A DNA stretch of 64,000 nucleotides from Intrasporangium flavum (GTDB lineage: Bacteria; Actinomycetota; Actinomycetes; Actinomycetales; Dermatophilaceae): positions 1 through 64,000 of the forward strand of contig NZ_MLJO01000006.1 of the NCBI RefSeq assembly GCF_001956915.1, written 5' to 3'. This document shows positions 47,581 through 55,960 of this stretch, in pieces (position 1 is the stretch's first letter; each line of letters starts with the position of its first letter). The translations under genes and the position numbers were made by a program. The notes under the pieces are model-generated. The model ran no database searches and was not told the DNA's origin. It worked only from the letters and a program-made list of their open reading frames with translations.

Positions 47581-48450
47581 TCACTGGCAGCACGCGTTGT
47601 AGCCGCGGTCCATCCAGAACTGGGTCGGCACCGGGTTGACGAGGTCGGTGTCGCTGCTGAACGTCGCCGCCGTCTGCCGGCCCGGCCGCAGCTCGACGTG
47701 CGTGTGCGACCCGGCCGCGCCGCGGGCGGCCTCGTCGCCGATCTTCTGGCCCTTGGAGATCGACTGGCCCACGGCGAGGCCCAGCGGGTTGAGGTGCAGG
47801 TACACGACGGTCTTGTCGTAGGTCGCGTTGTAGACCGCGAGCGTGGACAGGGCGTCGGTGGCATCGCTCCCCTCGGTCACCCGGGTCACGGTCCCGCCGA
47901 GCACGGCGAAGACGTCCGCGCCCGCCGCGTCGGCCACGTCGATGCCCTCGTGGCGCCCGGCCGTGTTGAGGTATCCGTCGAACCAGGCGGTCACGCGGGC
48001 GGCCGACGAGTGGTAGACGCCGTACTCGAAGGAGTCGTTCGCGGTGTCGCCGACGAGGTGGCCGGCGTTCTCGTTCTTCAGCTCCGAACGCAGGTCGGCC
48101 TTGACGCCGGGCTCGATGGAGTCGATGGCACCGGACCAGCCGCTGCGGTAGAAGACCGTCGCGACGGCCGCCTCGCGGTTCCACACCGACGCGGCGTTGT
48201 TCTTGACGCACTGGCCCTGGCCGTTGCCGGCCGACACGAAGGTGACGCAGCCGGCACCGGTGCCGTAGTCCGACTGGCTGTTCGCGAGGTCGACGAGCGA
48301 CCCGCCGTTGCCGGAGTTGTAGTAGAGGCAGAACTCGCCGGTCTCGCAGACGCCGTTGCGGGCGGTGGCCGCCTGCGCGGCGGGCGCGGGTGCGACGAGC
48401 GCTGCGGCGACGGCGGCCGCGGCCGCGGCCACCGCGATGGTCTTCTTCAT
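47581..48450 (-). CDS. Secreted M23 metallopeptidase with N-terminal I36-like domain
   Basis: 289 residues. A Sec signal (MKKTIAVAAAAAAVAAALVA, cleavage after AQA-A) is followed by a beta/gamma-crystallin-like, Cys-rich domain of the peptidase-inhibitor I36 type (CETGEFCLYYNSGNGGSLVD ... VWNREAAVATVFYRSG). Residues 160-275 are an M23 (LytM) domain: GRHEGIDVADAAGADVFAV gives the His and Asp zinc ligands and GSHTHVELRPG the last His. It should cleave peptidoglycan cross-bridges outside the cell. The ATG has AGGGGAT upstream. Confidence 0.88.
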   Translation of the reverse strand: MKKTIAVAAAAAAVAAALVAPAPAAQAATARNGVCETGEFCLYYNSGNGGSLVDLANSQSDYGTGAGCVTFVSAGNGQGQCVKNNAASVWNREAAVATVFYRSGWSGAIDSIEPGVKADLRSELKNENAGHLVGDTANDSFEYGVYHSSAARVTAWFDGYLNTAGRHEGIDVADAAGADVFAVLGGTVTRVTEGSDATDALSTLAVYNATYDKTVVYLHLNPLGLAVGQSISKGQKIGDEAARGAAGSHTHVELRPGRQTAATFSSDTDLVNPVPTQFWMDRGYNACCQ

Positions 48451-48602
48451 GTGATCCCCTGTGTGGTCTCGGGGCCGAGGCCCCTGCGCCGCGGGCGCGG
48501 TCGCGCCCCCGGTCCTGGCGCGATCACGCTAGGGCAGCGACGCTCGTCGCGGCGCGCCGAGAACCGGGGAGCACTCCCCATCCGCCCACCCGGGCCGACG
48601 CG

Positions 48603-49469
48603 TCAGGCCCCGCCCTCGAAGAAGCCGAGGAGCGCCGGCGCCGGGTGCAGGTACGTGCTGAGGTTGGCCGCCGTGACCACCGCGAACGCGACGGCCAGAC
48701 CGAGGATCGAGGTGGCGGTGAGCAGGCGGGGGCCGCGCAGCCGCCAGGGCTCGGCCTCGACCCCGCGGCGGCGCTGCCGGACCCGCACCGCGGCGGCGGC
48801 CAGCCCGAGCGTCACGACGGCGCCGACGCCCACCATGACCGCGTGGTAGGCCGCGAAGTCGCCGACGAGGCGCGCCAGCGCGGGCGGCACCGACGCGTCG
48901 GGCGAATGCAGCGCCAGCCGGATCTCGCGCACCGTGCCGGCCAGACCGCCCCCGCCCGAGCCCGACCCGGCGCCCACGCGCCCGACCGGCAGCAGGCCGA
49001 GGGCCGAGGACAGCGGCGCGAGGGCGCCCTGCACGTTCGCGGCGACGAGCAGGACCGCGAGCACGAGCACGGGCGACACCGCCAGGCCCGCCACCGCGAG
49101 CCGGGCGCGTCGCCCCCGGCCCGTGGCCTGCCGGTACTCGTGCCACGTCCGCCGGCCGAGCCGCACCGCGAGCACGAGCAGGACCGCGGACAGGATCGCC
49201 TTGACGACGTGGAAGCGCGCCCAGAAGGCCACGGCGGCATCGAGGTCGGGGCCGGCGTCGACCGCACCGGACCGCCACCAGTGCTCGAGGCCGCGTGCGA
49301 GGGCGGCACCGAGCGCGGCGACGTCGGAATACCCGCCGCCCGGCCAGAGCGACGCGGCGGGGAAGGGCAGCAGGGCCACGGCGGCCAGGGCGGCCAGGAC
49401 GCCTGCGGCGGGGATCAGCAGCGCGCGGGAGCCCGTGGGGGCGGGTGGTCGGTGTCGGGCGGTGGGCAT
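48603..49469 (-). CDS. Multi-pass membrane protein, unknown function
   Basis: 288 residues with about five hydrophobic helices (starting near 17, 88, 125, 205 and 245). A Gly/Ser-rich loop (VGAGSGSGGGGLAG) lies mid-protein. The text AFWARFHVVKAILSAVLLVL may be the best search handle. No motif with known function. GAGGAG precedes the ATG. A TAGCGT -10 box lies about 55 bases upstream on the minus strand. Confidence 0.7.
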   Translation of the reverse strand: MPTARHRPPAPTGSRALLIPAAGVLAALAAVALLPFPAASLWPGGGYSDVAALGAALARGLEHWWRSGAVDAGPDLDAAVAFWARFHVVKAILSAVLLVLAVRLGRRTWHEYRQATGRGRRARLAVAGLAVSPVLVLAVLLVAANVQGALAPLSSALGLLPVGRVGAGSGSGGGGLAGTVREIRLALHSPDASVPPALARLVGDFAAYHAVMVGVGAVVTLGLAAAAVRVRQRRRGVEAEPWRLRGPRLLTATSILGLAVAFAVVTAANLSTYLHPAPALLGFFEGGA

Positions 49470-49636
49470 CGGGGCTCCTCGGGCGTTCGGGGCGGGCGCG
49501 GCTCTGGCCCGGCTCGGACGCTACGGCCGCCGGCCTCCAGGCGCATCCACCCGTGGCGCGAGAACGGCTGCCCTGCAGCGCGACCCGGGTCGCACACGGA
49601 ACGCGTACGGGCGGCACCCCGGGTGGACGCGACCGG

Positions 49637-50344
49637 CTAGCCGGCCGGAGCGGGGCGCGACTGCCAGCCTGCGCGGTGCAGCCGTGCGACGGCGTCGAGC
49701 AGGACGTCGAGGGCGAAGGCGAACTCGAAGTCCTCGTCGCAGCTCGTGGCGCCGGGGCGACGGGCGCGGGCGTCGGCGGCGACCGCGAGGATTCCCGGGT
49801 AGTCGGCCGGGTCGGGTTCGCCGGACGTGCGGCGTCGGGTCCCGGTGGTCGGGGTCGGTGCGCCCGACTCGTCGAAGAGCTCGGGACTGAAGCCCCAGAT
49901 GCGGTTGCCGAGCAGGTGCATGACGTGGTGGGTGAGGTCGGGGGTGAACCCTCCCGCGAGGAAGAGGCTGGTCAGGTGCTCCATGTGGCCGAGCACGACC
50001 GGGGTGCGCACGACGCGCGTCTCGACGGCCCGGCGGCCCCACGGGTGGCTCGTCACGACGTCGCGGGCGCCGAGCACCGTGTCCTGCACGGCGGTCCTCC
50101 ACCGGTTCGGCCGTTCGGCCGCGACCCTCGGCATGCCGGCGACGAGGGTGTCGACCATGCCGTCGAGGAGGTCCTCCTTGTCGGCGACGTGCTTGTAGAG
50201 CGCCATCGGGACGACCCCGAGCGACTCCGCCAGCCGCCGCATGCTGAGGCCGTCGATGCCGTGCGCATCGGCGTGTGCGACCGCGGCACGCAGCACCCGG
50301 GCCCGGTTGAGCGGCACACGGTCCGTGCCCTGCTGACGCGCCAT
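49637..50344 (-). CDS. TetR family transcriptional regulator
   Basis: 235 residues. The N-terminal HTH (about 12-58) reads RVLRAAVAHADAHGIDGLSM then LAESLGVVPMALYKHVADKE with the usual YKHV recognition helix. The C-terminal part matches TetR_C members that bind hydrophobic ligands. GGAGGG lies before ATG 50344. Divergent from a DUF4386 membrane protein; two matching 17-bp palindromes in the gap are its likely operators. Confidence 0.92.
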   Translation of the reverse strand: MARQQGTDRVPLNRARVLRAAVAHADAHGIDGLSMRRLAESLGVVPMALYKHVADKEDLLDGMVDTLVAGMPRVAAERPNRWRTAVQDTVLGARDVVTSHPWGRRAVETRVVRTPVVLGHMEHLTSLFLAGGFTPDLTHHVMHLLGNRIWGFSPELFDESGAPTPTTGTRRRTSGEPDPADYPGILAVAADARARRPGATSCDEDFEFAFALDVLLDAVARLHRAGWQSRPAPAG

Positions 50345-50364
50345 CCACCCTCCGACGTTGACGA

Positions 50365-50381
50365 GGTGTACATCGTATGCC
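50365..50381. promoter_or_regulatory. TetR operator, site 1
   Basis: GGTGTACATCGTATGCC: arms GGTGTAC and GTATGCC with three bases between, one mismatch. Centre 34 bp from site 2. Confidence 0.65.
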
Positions 50382-50398
50382 ACCCTTCGGAGATCGAT

Positions 50399-50415
50399 GG
50401 TGTACGGCGTACACC
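50399..50415. promoter_or_regulatory. TetR operator, site 2
   Basis: GGTGTACGGCGTACACC: perfect 7-bp arms with a three-base centre, same format as site 1, upstream of the DUF4386 gene. Confidence 0.7.
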
Positions 50416-50437
50416 TCACAACCACCGGGAGAACACG

Positions 50438-51148
50438 ATGAGCCGTCCACGAGTCCGGTCCCGCCTCGCCGCGGTCCTCTTCCTCGTCACCTGGGTCACC
50501 TCCGTGGCCGCCCTCCCGCTCTACGGGGGCTCCGGACTCGACGCGGCCAGCGCGCTCGCGGGCCGCTCCTCGGTCCTCGTCGCCGCCCTGCTCGAGGTGG
50601 TCCTGGCCCTGGCCGTCGTCGGGACGGCGGTGGCCCTCTACCCGCTGCTGCGTCCGCACGGCGCCGGCCCGGCCCTCGGCTACGTGGCGCTGCGCACCCT
50701 CGAGGCATCAGTGGTCCTCGTCGGCGTGGTCGCGGTGCTGCCCGCCGTAGCCCGCCCCGCCACCACGGCCCCGCCGCAGCTGGGCGGCGACGTCACCGCA
50801 GCCCTCCAGCTGGTCCACGACTGGACGTTCCTCGTCGGCCCCGGGCTCGTCAACCCGGTCAACGCCACGGTCCTCGCACTACTGCTCCTGCGACGCCGCC
50901 TCGTACCGCTCTTCGTGCCGGTCCTCGGCATCGGCGGCGCACTCCTCGTCGCCGGCGGCAACCTCGCCGTCCTGTTCGGCGTGGCCCACCCGGTCCCCGC
51001 CCTGGCCGTACCGCTCTTCGCCTGGGAGATCTGCCTGGCCGCCGTCCTGGCATTCAGGGGCATCGAGCCCGCGCCCGAGGCGCCGCGGGCGGGGCGACCG
51101 ACGGCACCGTCGCTCAGCGCGGCAACGGATTCGGGCCCGTCGCAGTGA
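50438..51148 (+). CDS. DUF4386-like membrane protein
   Basis: 236 residues with six or seven hydrophobic helices. Text such as LVTWVTSVAALPLYGG, ALRTLEASVVLVGVVAVLPA and LVNPVNATVLALLLLRRRLV is typical of DUF4386. Function of the family is unknown. Controlled, most likely repressed, by the divergent TetR protein. GGGAGA ribosome-binding site before the ATG. Confidence 0.83.
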   Translation: MSRPRVRSRLAAVLFLVTWVTSVAALPLYGGSGLDAASALAGRSSVLVAALLEVVLALAVVGTAVALYPLLRPHGAGPALGYVALRTLEASVVLVGVVAVLPAVARPATTAPPQLGGDVTAALQLVHDWTFLVGPGLVNPVNATVLALLLLRRRLVPLFVPVLGIGGALLVAGGNLAVLFGVAHPVPALAVPLFAWEICLAAVLAFRGIEPAPEAPRAGRPTAPSLSAATDSGPSQ

Positions 51149-51313
51149 CGACCCGTTGCGGCACCTACGACTCGACGTGGTGGAAGCCCTCGGGGAAGGG
51201 GCCTGCGTCCAGCTCGACGGACGCCTTTACGGCGGTCCGGCGCGGCACGGAGCAGCATCGCCAACCGAGGGGCCACGCCGCCGGAAGAAGCAGTCGGGCC
51301 CGGAGGAGCGCGG
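51149..51313. other. Gap between convergent genes, possible coding remnant
   Basis: 165 bases. On the minus strand a short stretch just left of the gap centre reads KASVELDAGPFPEGFHHVES before a stop (about 51165-51230). This looks protein-like but has no start or family that I know, so it is at most a fragment. No hairpin stands out. Confidence 0.3.
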
Positions 51314-52534
51314 TCAGGCCTGGGTGCGCAGGTACCGGCCGAAGTGGGGGACGGTGAAGGCGATGAGGCCCCGCTCGCCCGAGTAGATGAGGCCCTTCTT
51401 GATGAGTGAGTCGCGGGCCGGCGACAGCGACTGCGGCTTGCGCCCGAGCACCTCGGCGACCGCTGACGTCGGCACGGCCTCGCGCTCCTCGGGATGCGGA
51501 TCCTCCTGCGAGGCAGCGGGTTCGGTGATCGCGGCGTCGGCCATGGCGCGCAGGTACTCGCGCTCGGCGGGGGTGGCTCGCTCGAAGCGGGAGCCGAAGA
51601 ACCCGACGGCGAGCTCGCCCTCGGCCTCCGGCACGGCGACGCGGATGTCCTGGGCCGTGACGGGCGAGGTGGGCGCGACGTCCCAGACGACCTTGCCGTA
51701 GGCCTGGATGAAGTACGGGTAGCCGGCGGTGACGGCGTACATCTCGTCGAGGGCGTCGGGGGTGAAGGCGCAGCCCTCCTCGGCGGCCGGGCCGACGAGC
51801 GCGTGGTCGGCGGCCTCGCGGGGCAGCCGGTCGATGCGCGAGTAGCGGAACAGCCGCTCGGAGTAGGACTTCGACGCCGAGAGCACCGCGGGCAGGTGGG
51901 GCAGGCCGGCGCCGACGACGATGACCGGCAGGCCGGACTGGGAGATCTCGTGGCACGCCGCGCACAGCGCCGAGACGTCGTCGGGGTCGAGGTCCTGCAT
52001 CTCGTCGATGAAGAACGCGATGCCCTTGCCGACGTCGGCCGCAAGGCCGCCGACGTCGGTGAACAGCTCGACGAGGTCGATCTCGATGTCGCCGCTGTCG
52101 GCCCGACCCGACACGGTGGGCACGTCGATCCCCGGCTGCCACCGGTCGCGCAGCTTGGCGCCGGTCGGGTTGTCACGCAGGGCGAAGGCCTTGACGGTGC
52201 CGAGCACCTGGTCGACGTCGTCGCCGCGCGGGTGTGCCAGCTCGCGCACGGCCTGGTGGGCCGCGGCCGCGAGTGGCCGGCGCAGCCGCTGGTCCGGGCG
52301 CGCCTCGAACTTGCCCGTGCCCCAGTCGGCCCGAACGGCCGAGGAGCGAAGGGCGTTGAGCAGCACGGTCTTGCCGACGCCGCGCAGACCGGTCAGCACG
52401 ATCGAGCGCTCGGCGCGCCCGCGGGCGATGCGCTCGAGGACGACGTCGAAGGTGCGCAGCTGCTCGTCGCGACCGGCAAGCTCGGGCGGACGCTGGCCCG
52501 CGCCCGGGGCGTACGGGTTCGTGATCGGGTCCAC
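51314..52534 (-). CDS. AAA-type ATP-binding protein (AAA_16/STAND-like), unknown role
   Basis: 406 residues. Walker A is IVLTGLRGVGKTVLLNAL and Walker B is GIAFFIDEMQDLDPDD; VIVVGAGLPHLP is the sensor 1 strand. A winged-helix segment occupies about 335-400 (TSAVAEVLGRKPQSLSPARD, LIKKGLIYSGERGLIAFTVP), so it may bind DNA. It resembles the lone AAA_16 ATPases of mobile or archaeal origin. Leaderless: GTG 52534 follows TAGCCT by six bases. No partner gene is adjacent. Confidence 0.82.
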   Translation of the reverse strand: MDPITNPYAPGAGQRPPELAGRDEQLRTFDVVLERIARGRAERSIVLTGLRGVGKTVLLNALRSSAVRADWGTGKFEARPDQRLRRPLAAAAHQAVRELAHPRGDDVDQVLGTVKAFALRDNPTGAKLRDRWQPGIDVPTVSGRADSGDIEIDLVELFTDVGGLAADVGKGIAFFIDEMQDLDPDDVSALCAACHEISQSGLPVIVVGAGLPHLPAVLSASKSYSERLFRYSRIDRLPREAADHALVGPAAEEGCAFTPDALDEMYAVTAGYPYFIQAYGKVVWDVAPTSPVTAQDIRVAVPEAEGELAVGFFGSRFERATPAEREYLRAMADAAITEPAASQEDPHPEEREAVPTSAVAEVLGRKPQSLSPARDSLIKKGLIYSGERGLIAFTVPHFGRYLRTQA

Positions 52535-52540
52535 GATCGG

Positions 52541-52546
52541 AGGCTA
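52541..52546 (-). promoter_or_regulatory. -10 box of the AAA ATPase gene (leaderless)
   Basis: TAGCCT on the minus strand, six bases before GTG 52534. Confidence 0.5.
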
Positions 52547-52582
52547 TACGCGTCTCTACGGCAGACCGGAGACATCCGCATA

Positions 52583-52605
52583 CGGGGCGAGAGCGTGTCG
52601 CCCCG
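52583..52605. other. Hairpin in the AAA ATPase promoter region
   Basis: CGGGGCGA (52583-52590) / TCGCCCCG (52598-52605) with a seven-base loop, next to an AT-rich pocket at 52639-52673. Confidence 0.35.
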
Positions 52606-52668
52606 ACCGATGCACGGTCTGATGGCAATCACCGGTCGTTAGATGCGAATTCCACTGAAAACAGGCAT

Positions 52669-52716
52669 AAAAAGGCGCCGTTCCGCACGGTCAGGGGTGG
52701 TCATGCGGAACGGCGC
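52669..52716 (-). terminator. Rho-independent terminator of pdxY
   Basis: 13-bp perfect stem GCGCCGTTCCGCA (52675-52687) / TGCGGAACGGCGC (52704-52716), followed on the minus strand by a five-T run at 52673-52669. The only classical T-tailed terminator that I see in the window. Confidence 0.85.
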
Positions 52717-52751
52717 GCCTGTGACTATAACGGCTCCGGAGCCGGAATGGG

Positions 52752-53600
52752 TCACCGAACCCGGGTGATCTCGAATTTCTTGTCGGGACGGGCGATGGCG
52801 TCCTGCCCGGCGACGAGGAGCATCTCGTCCGAGCCCTCGGCGTGGGTGCGCTCGAGGACGGCGTACATCGTCGCCGCGGTGCGACGCAGCGCCACCTCGG
52901 GGCCGTCGGTGAGGACGTGCGCGAGGAACAGCGCGGCCGTGACGTCGCCGCCGCCGCGCACCGTCATCGGCAGCATCGGCGTCGTGACCGTCCACGCACC
53001 CTCGCCGGTGACGCACGCCATCTGGATCGAGCCGTCCGGGGTGTCGGAGGTGTGCGCGCTCGTGACGAGCACGACGTCCGGACCGGTCGCGCGGAGCTGG
53101 TCGGCCGCGGCGAGGAGGTCGTCCTGCGTCTGCACGGTGCGACCGGACAGGAACTCGAGCTCGAACTGGTTGGGCGTGACGATGTCGGCCTTGGGCACGA
53201 CGTGGTCGCGCATGTACTCGGGGATCCCCTCGCGGACGAAGAAGCCGCGCCCGACGTCGCCCATGACCGGGTCGCAGCAGTAGATCGCCGCCGGGTTGGC
53301 CGCCTTGACGCGGGCGACGGCGTCGAGGACGACCTCACCGACCGACTCGGCGCCCTGGTAGCCGGACAGCACGGCGTCGATCGACGGGAAGGCGCCGCGC
53401 TCCTCGACGCCGGTGATGACCTCCGCGACGTCGGCGGGGGCGATGAGCGGTCCCCGCGTCGCGCCGTAGCCGGTGTGGTTGGAGAAGGTCACCGTGAGCA
53501 CGGGGTAGACGTCGTGGCCGAGGCGCTGGAGCGGGAAGACCGCGGCCGAGTTGCCGGCGTGGCCGTACGCGACGTGGGACTGGATCGACAGGATCTTCAC
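52752..53600 (-). CDS. pdxY: Pyridoxal kinase
   Basis: 282 residues. Ribokinase-like PdxY, which phosphorylates pyridoxal with ATP in B6 salvage. Motifs: KILSIQSHVAYGHAGNSAAV at the start, DAVLSGYQGAESVGE, IYCCDPVMGDVGRGFFV, DIVTPNQFELEFLSG, and RGGGDVTAALFLAHVL with the catalytic Asp. GTG 53600 follows TAGGGT by seven bases, so it is probably leaderless. A T-tailed terminator ends it. Confidence 0.94.
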   Translation of the reverse strand: MKILSIQSHVAYGHAGNSAAVFPLQRLGHDVYPVLTVTFSNHTGYGATRGPLIAPADVAEVITGVEERGAFPSIDAVLSGYQGAESVGEVVLDAVARVKAANPAAIYCCDPVMGDVGRGFFVREGIPEYMRDHVVPKADIVTPNQFELEFLSGRTVQTQDDLLAAADQLRATGPDVVLVTSAHTSDTPDGSIQMACVTGEGAWTVTTPMLPMTVRGGGDVTAALFLAHVLTDGPEVALRRTAATMYAVLERTHAEGSDEMLLVAGQDAIARPDKKFEITRVR

Positions 53601-53607
53601 CCGCTTC

Positions 53608-53613
53608 ACCCTA
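53608..53613 (-). promoter_or_regulatory. -10 box of pdxY (leaderless)
   Basis: TAGGGT on the minus strand, seven bases before GTG 53600. Confidence 0.5.
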
Positions 53614-53632
53614 GTGCGTTGCAGATCCCCAC

Positions 53633-53655
53633 TAGTTCTAGTCATACTAGAACTA
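53633..53655. promoter_or_regulatory. GntR operator overlapping its own start codon
   Basis: Perfect inverted repeat TAGTTCTAGT (53633-53642) / ACTAGAACTA (53646-53655), centre CAT. Its last base is the A of the ATG, and a CATACT -10-like box lies inside. A bound repressor would occlude promoter and start at once. Confidence 0.75.
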
Positions 53656-54005
53656 TGTTGTGGCAGGTGGACCCGACCTCGAGCACGCCGCTCCACGTCC
53701 AGGTGGCGGCGTGCGTCCGGCGCGAGATGGCCGCCGGGCGCCTCGACCGCGGCGACCGGCTGCCCTCGGCCAAGGAGGTCGCCGGTCTGCTCGAGGTCAA
53801 CCTCCACACCGTGCTGCGTGCCTACCAGTCGCTGCGCGACGAGGGCCTCATCGACCTGCGTCGCGGCCGCGGCGCCGTCGTCAGTGCCGCCGACCCGGCC
53901 CCCCAGGCGCGCCTGCGCACCCTCGTCACCGAGCTCGTCGCCGAGGCACGACGCGTCGGCGCGACCCCCACCGACCTGGCCCGACTCATCGAGAGCGAGT
54001 ACTGA
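53655..54005 (+). CDS. GntR family regulator, YtrA-like
   Basis: 116 residues, the short YtrA type with only the winged helix and a small helical tail. Text PLHVQVAACVRREMAAGRLD, RLPSAKEVAGLLEVNLHTVL, RAYQSLRDEGLIDLRRGRGA is diagnostic. It is one base from the DUF1648 gene, so the two form an operon and the palindrome over the start probably autoregulates both. Ligand unknown. Confidence 0.9.
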   Translation: MLWQVDPTSSTPLHVQVAACVRREMAAGRLDRGDRLPSAKEVAGLLEVNLHTVLRAYQSLRDEGLIDLRRGRGAVVSAADPAPQARLRTLVTELVAEARRVGATPTDLARLIESEY

Positions 54006-54006
54006 C

Positions 54007-54987
54007 ATGACCTCCGGCCCGCGCGAGCCCGGCCACCACCGCCGCCCCACCGCCGCGCTCGTCGCGAGCGCCCTCGTCGGCCCCGTCCTCGCCCTCGTGG
54101 GGCTGGTGCTGACGTGGTCGGTGCGCGACGAGCTGCCCGCCAGCATCGCCGTGCACTGGGGCCTCGACGGCGAACCGGACCGGTACGCGTCGGTGGCCGG
54201 AGCCGTGGCGACCGCCGCCGCCATGACGGCACTGCTCCCCCTGCTGCTCGTCGGGCTCGGAGCCGCGATGCACCCCACCACGCGTGGCCCGCTCGCCGGC
54301 ATCGCCGGCGCCCTGGCGGTCCTGCTCTTCGGCCTGTCGTTCGGCGGGCTCACCGCGCAGCGTCCCGGCGTGCCACCCCAGGCCTTCCCGACGCCGTGGG
54401 TGCTGCCGACAGTCCTCGGCGCGATCGCCGCCGGGCTGGCCCTCTGGTGGTGGGGACGCGTGCCGCCCCCGCCGCTCGACGCCACCCGCGCGCCCGTGCC
54501 CGCCGACGCCCCGCGGCTCGACGTGCCCGACACGACGCGCCTCGCGTGGACCGGCCGGGCCGCCCTGCCCAGCCGCGGCGTCGTGCTCGTCGTCGTCCTC
54601 GCCCTGCTGCCGCTGCTCGTCGTCGCCGTCGTCGGCACGCCCTGGGTGCTCCTCCTCGTGGCGGCCCTCGTCGCCCTCCTCGTCGTCACCTGCTCGGCCC
54701 GGGTCGTCGTCGACGCCGACGGGCTGCGCGTCACCAGCCTCTTCATCACGTGGGCCCACGTCCCCCTGCGGCGGGTGGCCCGCGCAGACGTCACGACGGT
54801 CTCGCCGCTGCGGGAGTTCGGCGGCTGGGGCTGGCGCATCGGCCGGGACGGCCGGCGGGGGTTCGTCACCCGGGGCGGGGAGGCCCTCGTCGTCGAGCGC
54901 GTCGGCGAGCCGGCGGTGGTCGTCACGGTCGACGACGCGTCGGAGGCCGCCGCCGTGCTCAACACCCTCGCGGCGCGGGAGTCCTGA
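54007..54987 (+). CDS. DUF1648-domain membrane protein
   Basis: 326 residues. Residues 20-65 carry the DUF1648 text ELPASIAVHWGLDGEPDRYA. About six hydrophobic helices follow and the C-terminal 90 residues form a PH-like soluble part (VVVDADGLRVTSLFITWAHV). DUF1648 proteins such as SdpI confer immunity to peptide toxins in some Bacillus; here only the fold can be claimed. Co-transcribed with the YtrA-like regulator, one base apart. Confidence 0.85.
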   Translation: MTSGPREPGHHRRPTAALVASALVGPVLALVGLVLTWSVRDELPASIAVHWGLDGEPDRYASVAGAVATAAAMTALLPLLLVGLGAAMHPTTRGPLAGIAGALAVLLFGLSFGGLTAQRPGVPPQAFPTPWVLPTVLGAIAAGLALWWWGRVPPPPLDATRAPVPADAPRLDVPDTTRLAWTGRAALPSRGVVLVVVLALLPLLVVAVVGTPWVLLLVAALVALLVVTCSARVVVDADGLRVTSLFITWAHVPLRRVARADVTTVSPLREFGGWGWRIGRDGRRGFVTRGGEALVVERVGEPAVVVTVDDASEAAAVLNTLAARES

Positions 54988-55028
54988 CCTCGGACCGCCC
55001 TCACGGCCCGTCGTGTCACGATGAGGGC

Positions 55029-55349
55029 ATGAGCATCCCGACGACGACCGTCTCCGAGCTGCCCGACGACGCCGTCATGGTCGACGTCCGCGAGGCCGAC
55101 GAGTGGGCGGCCGGCCACGCCCCGAACGCCGTCCACATCCCGCTCGGCGAGCTGCCGGGCCGCCTCGGCGAGCTGCCCGAGTCCGACGACACGGTCGGCA
55201 TCGTCTGCCGCATGGGCGGCCGGTCGGCCCGGGCGGTGCAGTGGCTCGTCATGCAGGGCTACGACGTCGCGAACGTCGAGGGCGGCATGCTCGAGTGGGA
55301 GCGGGCCGGCAAGGCGGTCGTCGCCGACGGCGACGCCAGGATCATCTGA
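55029..55349 (+). CDS. Rhodanese-like domain protein
   Basis: 106 residues, one rhodanese domain. VMVDVREADEWAAGHAPNAV and the active-site loop IVCRMGGRSARA with the Cys that carries the persulfide. NVEGGMLEWERAGKAV ends the domain. It probably moves sulfur in the cytoplasm; no pathway neighbour is present. CACGAT six bases before the ATG is a weak -10, suggesting a leaderless start. Confidence 0.92.
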   Translation: MSIPTTTVSELPDDAVMVDVREADEWAAGHAPNAVHIPLGELPGRLGELPESDDTVGIVCRMGGRSARAVQWLVMQGYDVANVEGGMLEWERAGKAVVADGDARII

Positions 55350-55362
55350 CCGGCTCGACGCC

Positions 55363-55929
55363 ATGGCCGGCACCCCCGAACCGGACCCGACGCGTGACGC
55401 GTCGCGCCGCGACGCCGCGCCCGACCCGACGTCCGACGAGTGGACCGCCTGGCTGCCCGACCTCGACAGCCATCGCCCGGCAGGCGCGACCGGCGGCGGC
55501 GCTCCCCCGGCGCCCGGCACGCCAGCCCCGCCTCCGAACCCGGCCCTGCCGTACCCGCCGGCCCCGACCGCACCGCCACCACGGCCACGCGCCACGAGGC
55601 CGCCGACCGGCGACCCGCTCCCGCCGCCGAGGCCCGGACGCTGGACGTCGGCACAGCCGGCACCGACCGGCCTGACACCCGGAGCCCCGCCCTCGTTCCT
55701 CCTCCTGGCGATCGTCGCCCTGATCGCCCTCTTCCCCCTCGGGCTCGTGGCCGTGCTGCGCGCGGTGAGCGTCTCGGCACTGTGGGCGACGGGCCGGCAC
55801 CAGGAGGCCTGGGCGGCCTCGCGCTCGGCCCGCCGGTGGGCGGTGGCCGCGATCGTCGTGTCGTTCTTCTTCGTGACCGTCGCCCTGTCGGGCGCGGTCA
55901 CCCTGCTGGCGGGCCTCGCGGGCCCCTGA
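55363..55929 (+). CDS. CD225/dispanin-like membrane protein with Pro-rich N-terminus
   Basis: 188 residues. The first 105 are Pro/Ala/Thr-rich and disordered (PPAPGTPAPPPNPALPYPPA). Then comes a two-helix CD225-like segment: SFLLLAIVALIALFPLGLVA, the loop ALWATGRHQEAWAASRSARR, and a second helix WAVAAIVVSFFFVTVAL. This is the dispanin layout; in bacteria it is common but without assigned function. 13 bases after the rhodanese gene, perhaps the same mRNA. Confidence 0.82.
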   Translation: MAGTPEPDPTRDASRRDAAPDPTSDEWTAWLPDLDSHRPAGATGGGAPPAPGTPAPPPNPALPYPPAPTAPPPRPRATRPPTGDPLPPPRPGRWTSAQPAPTGLTPGAPPSFLLLAIVALIALFPLGLVAVLRAVSVSALWATGRHQEAWAASRSARRWAVAAIVVSFFFVTVALSGAVTLLAGLAGP

Positions 55930-55960
55930 GGACGCCGCGAGGCCCGTCGACGTCCTTCGC

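Noticed and set aside
51165-51230. Tail of an unknown protein on the minus strand
   Set aside because: About 20 protein-like residues before a stop, but no start, no family and no in-frame partner; kept only as a note on the gap.
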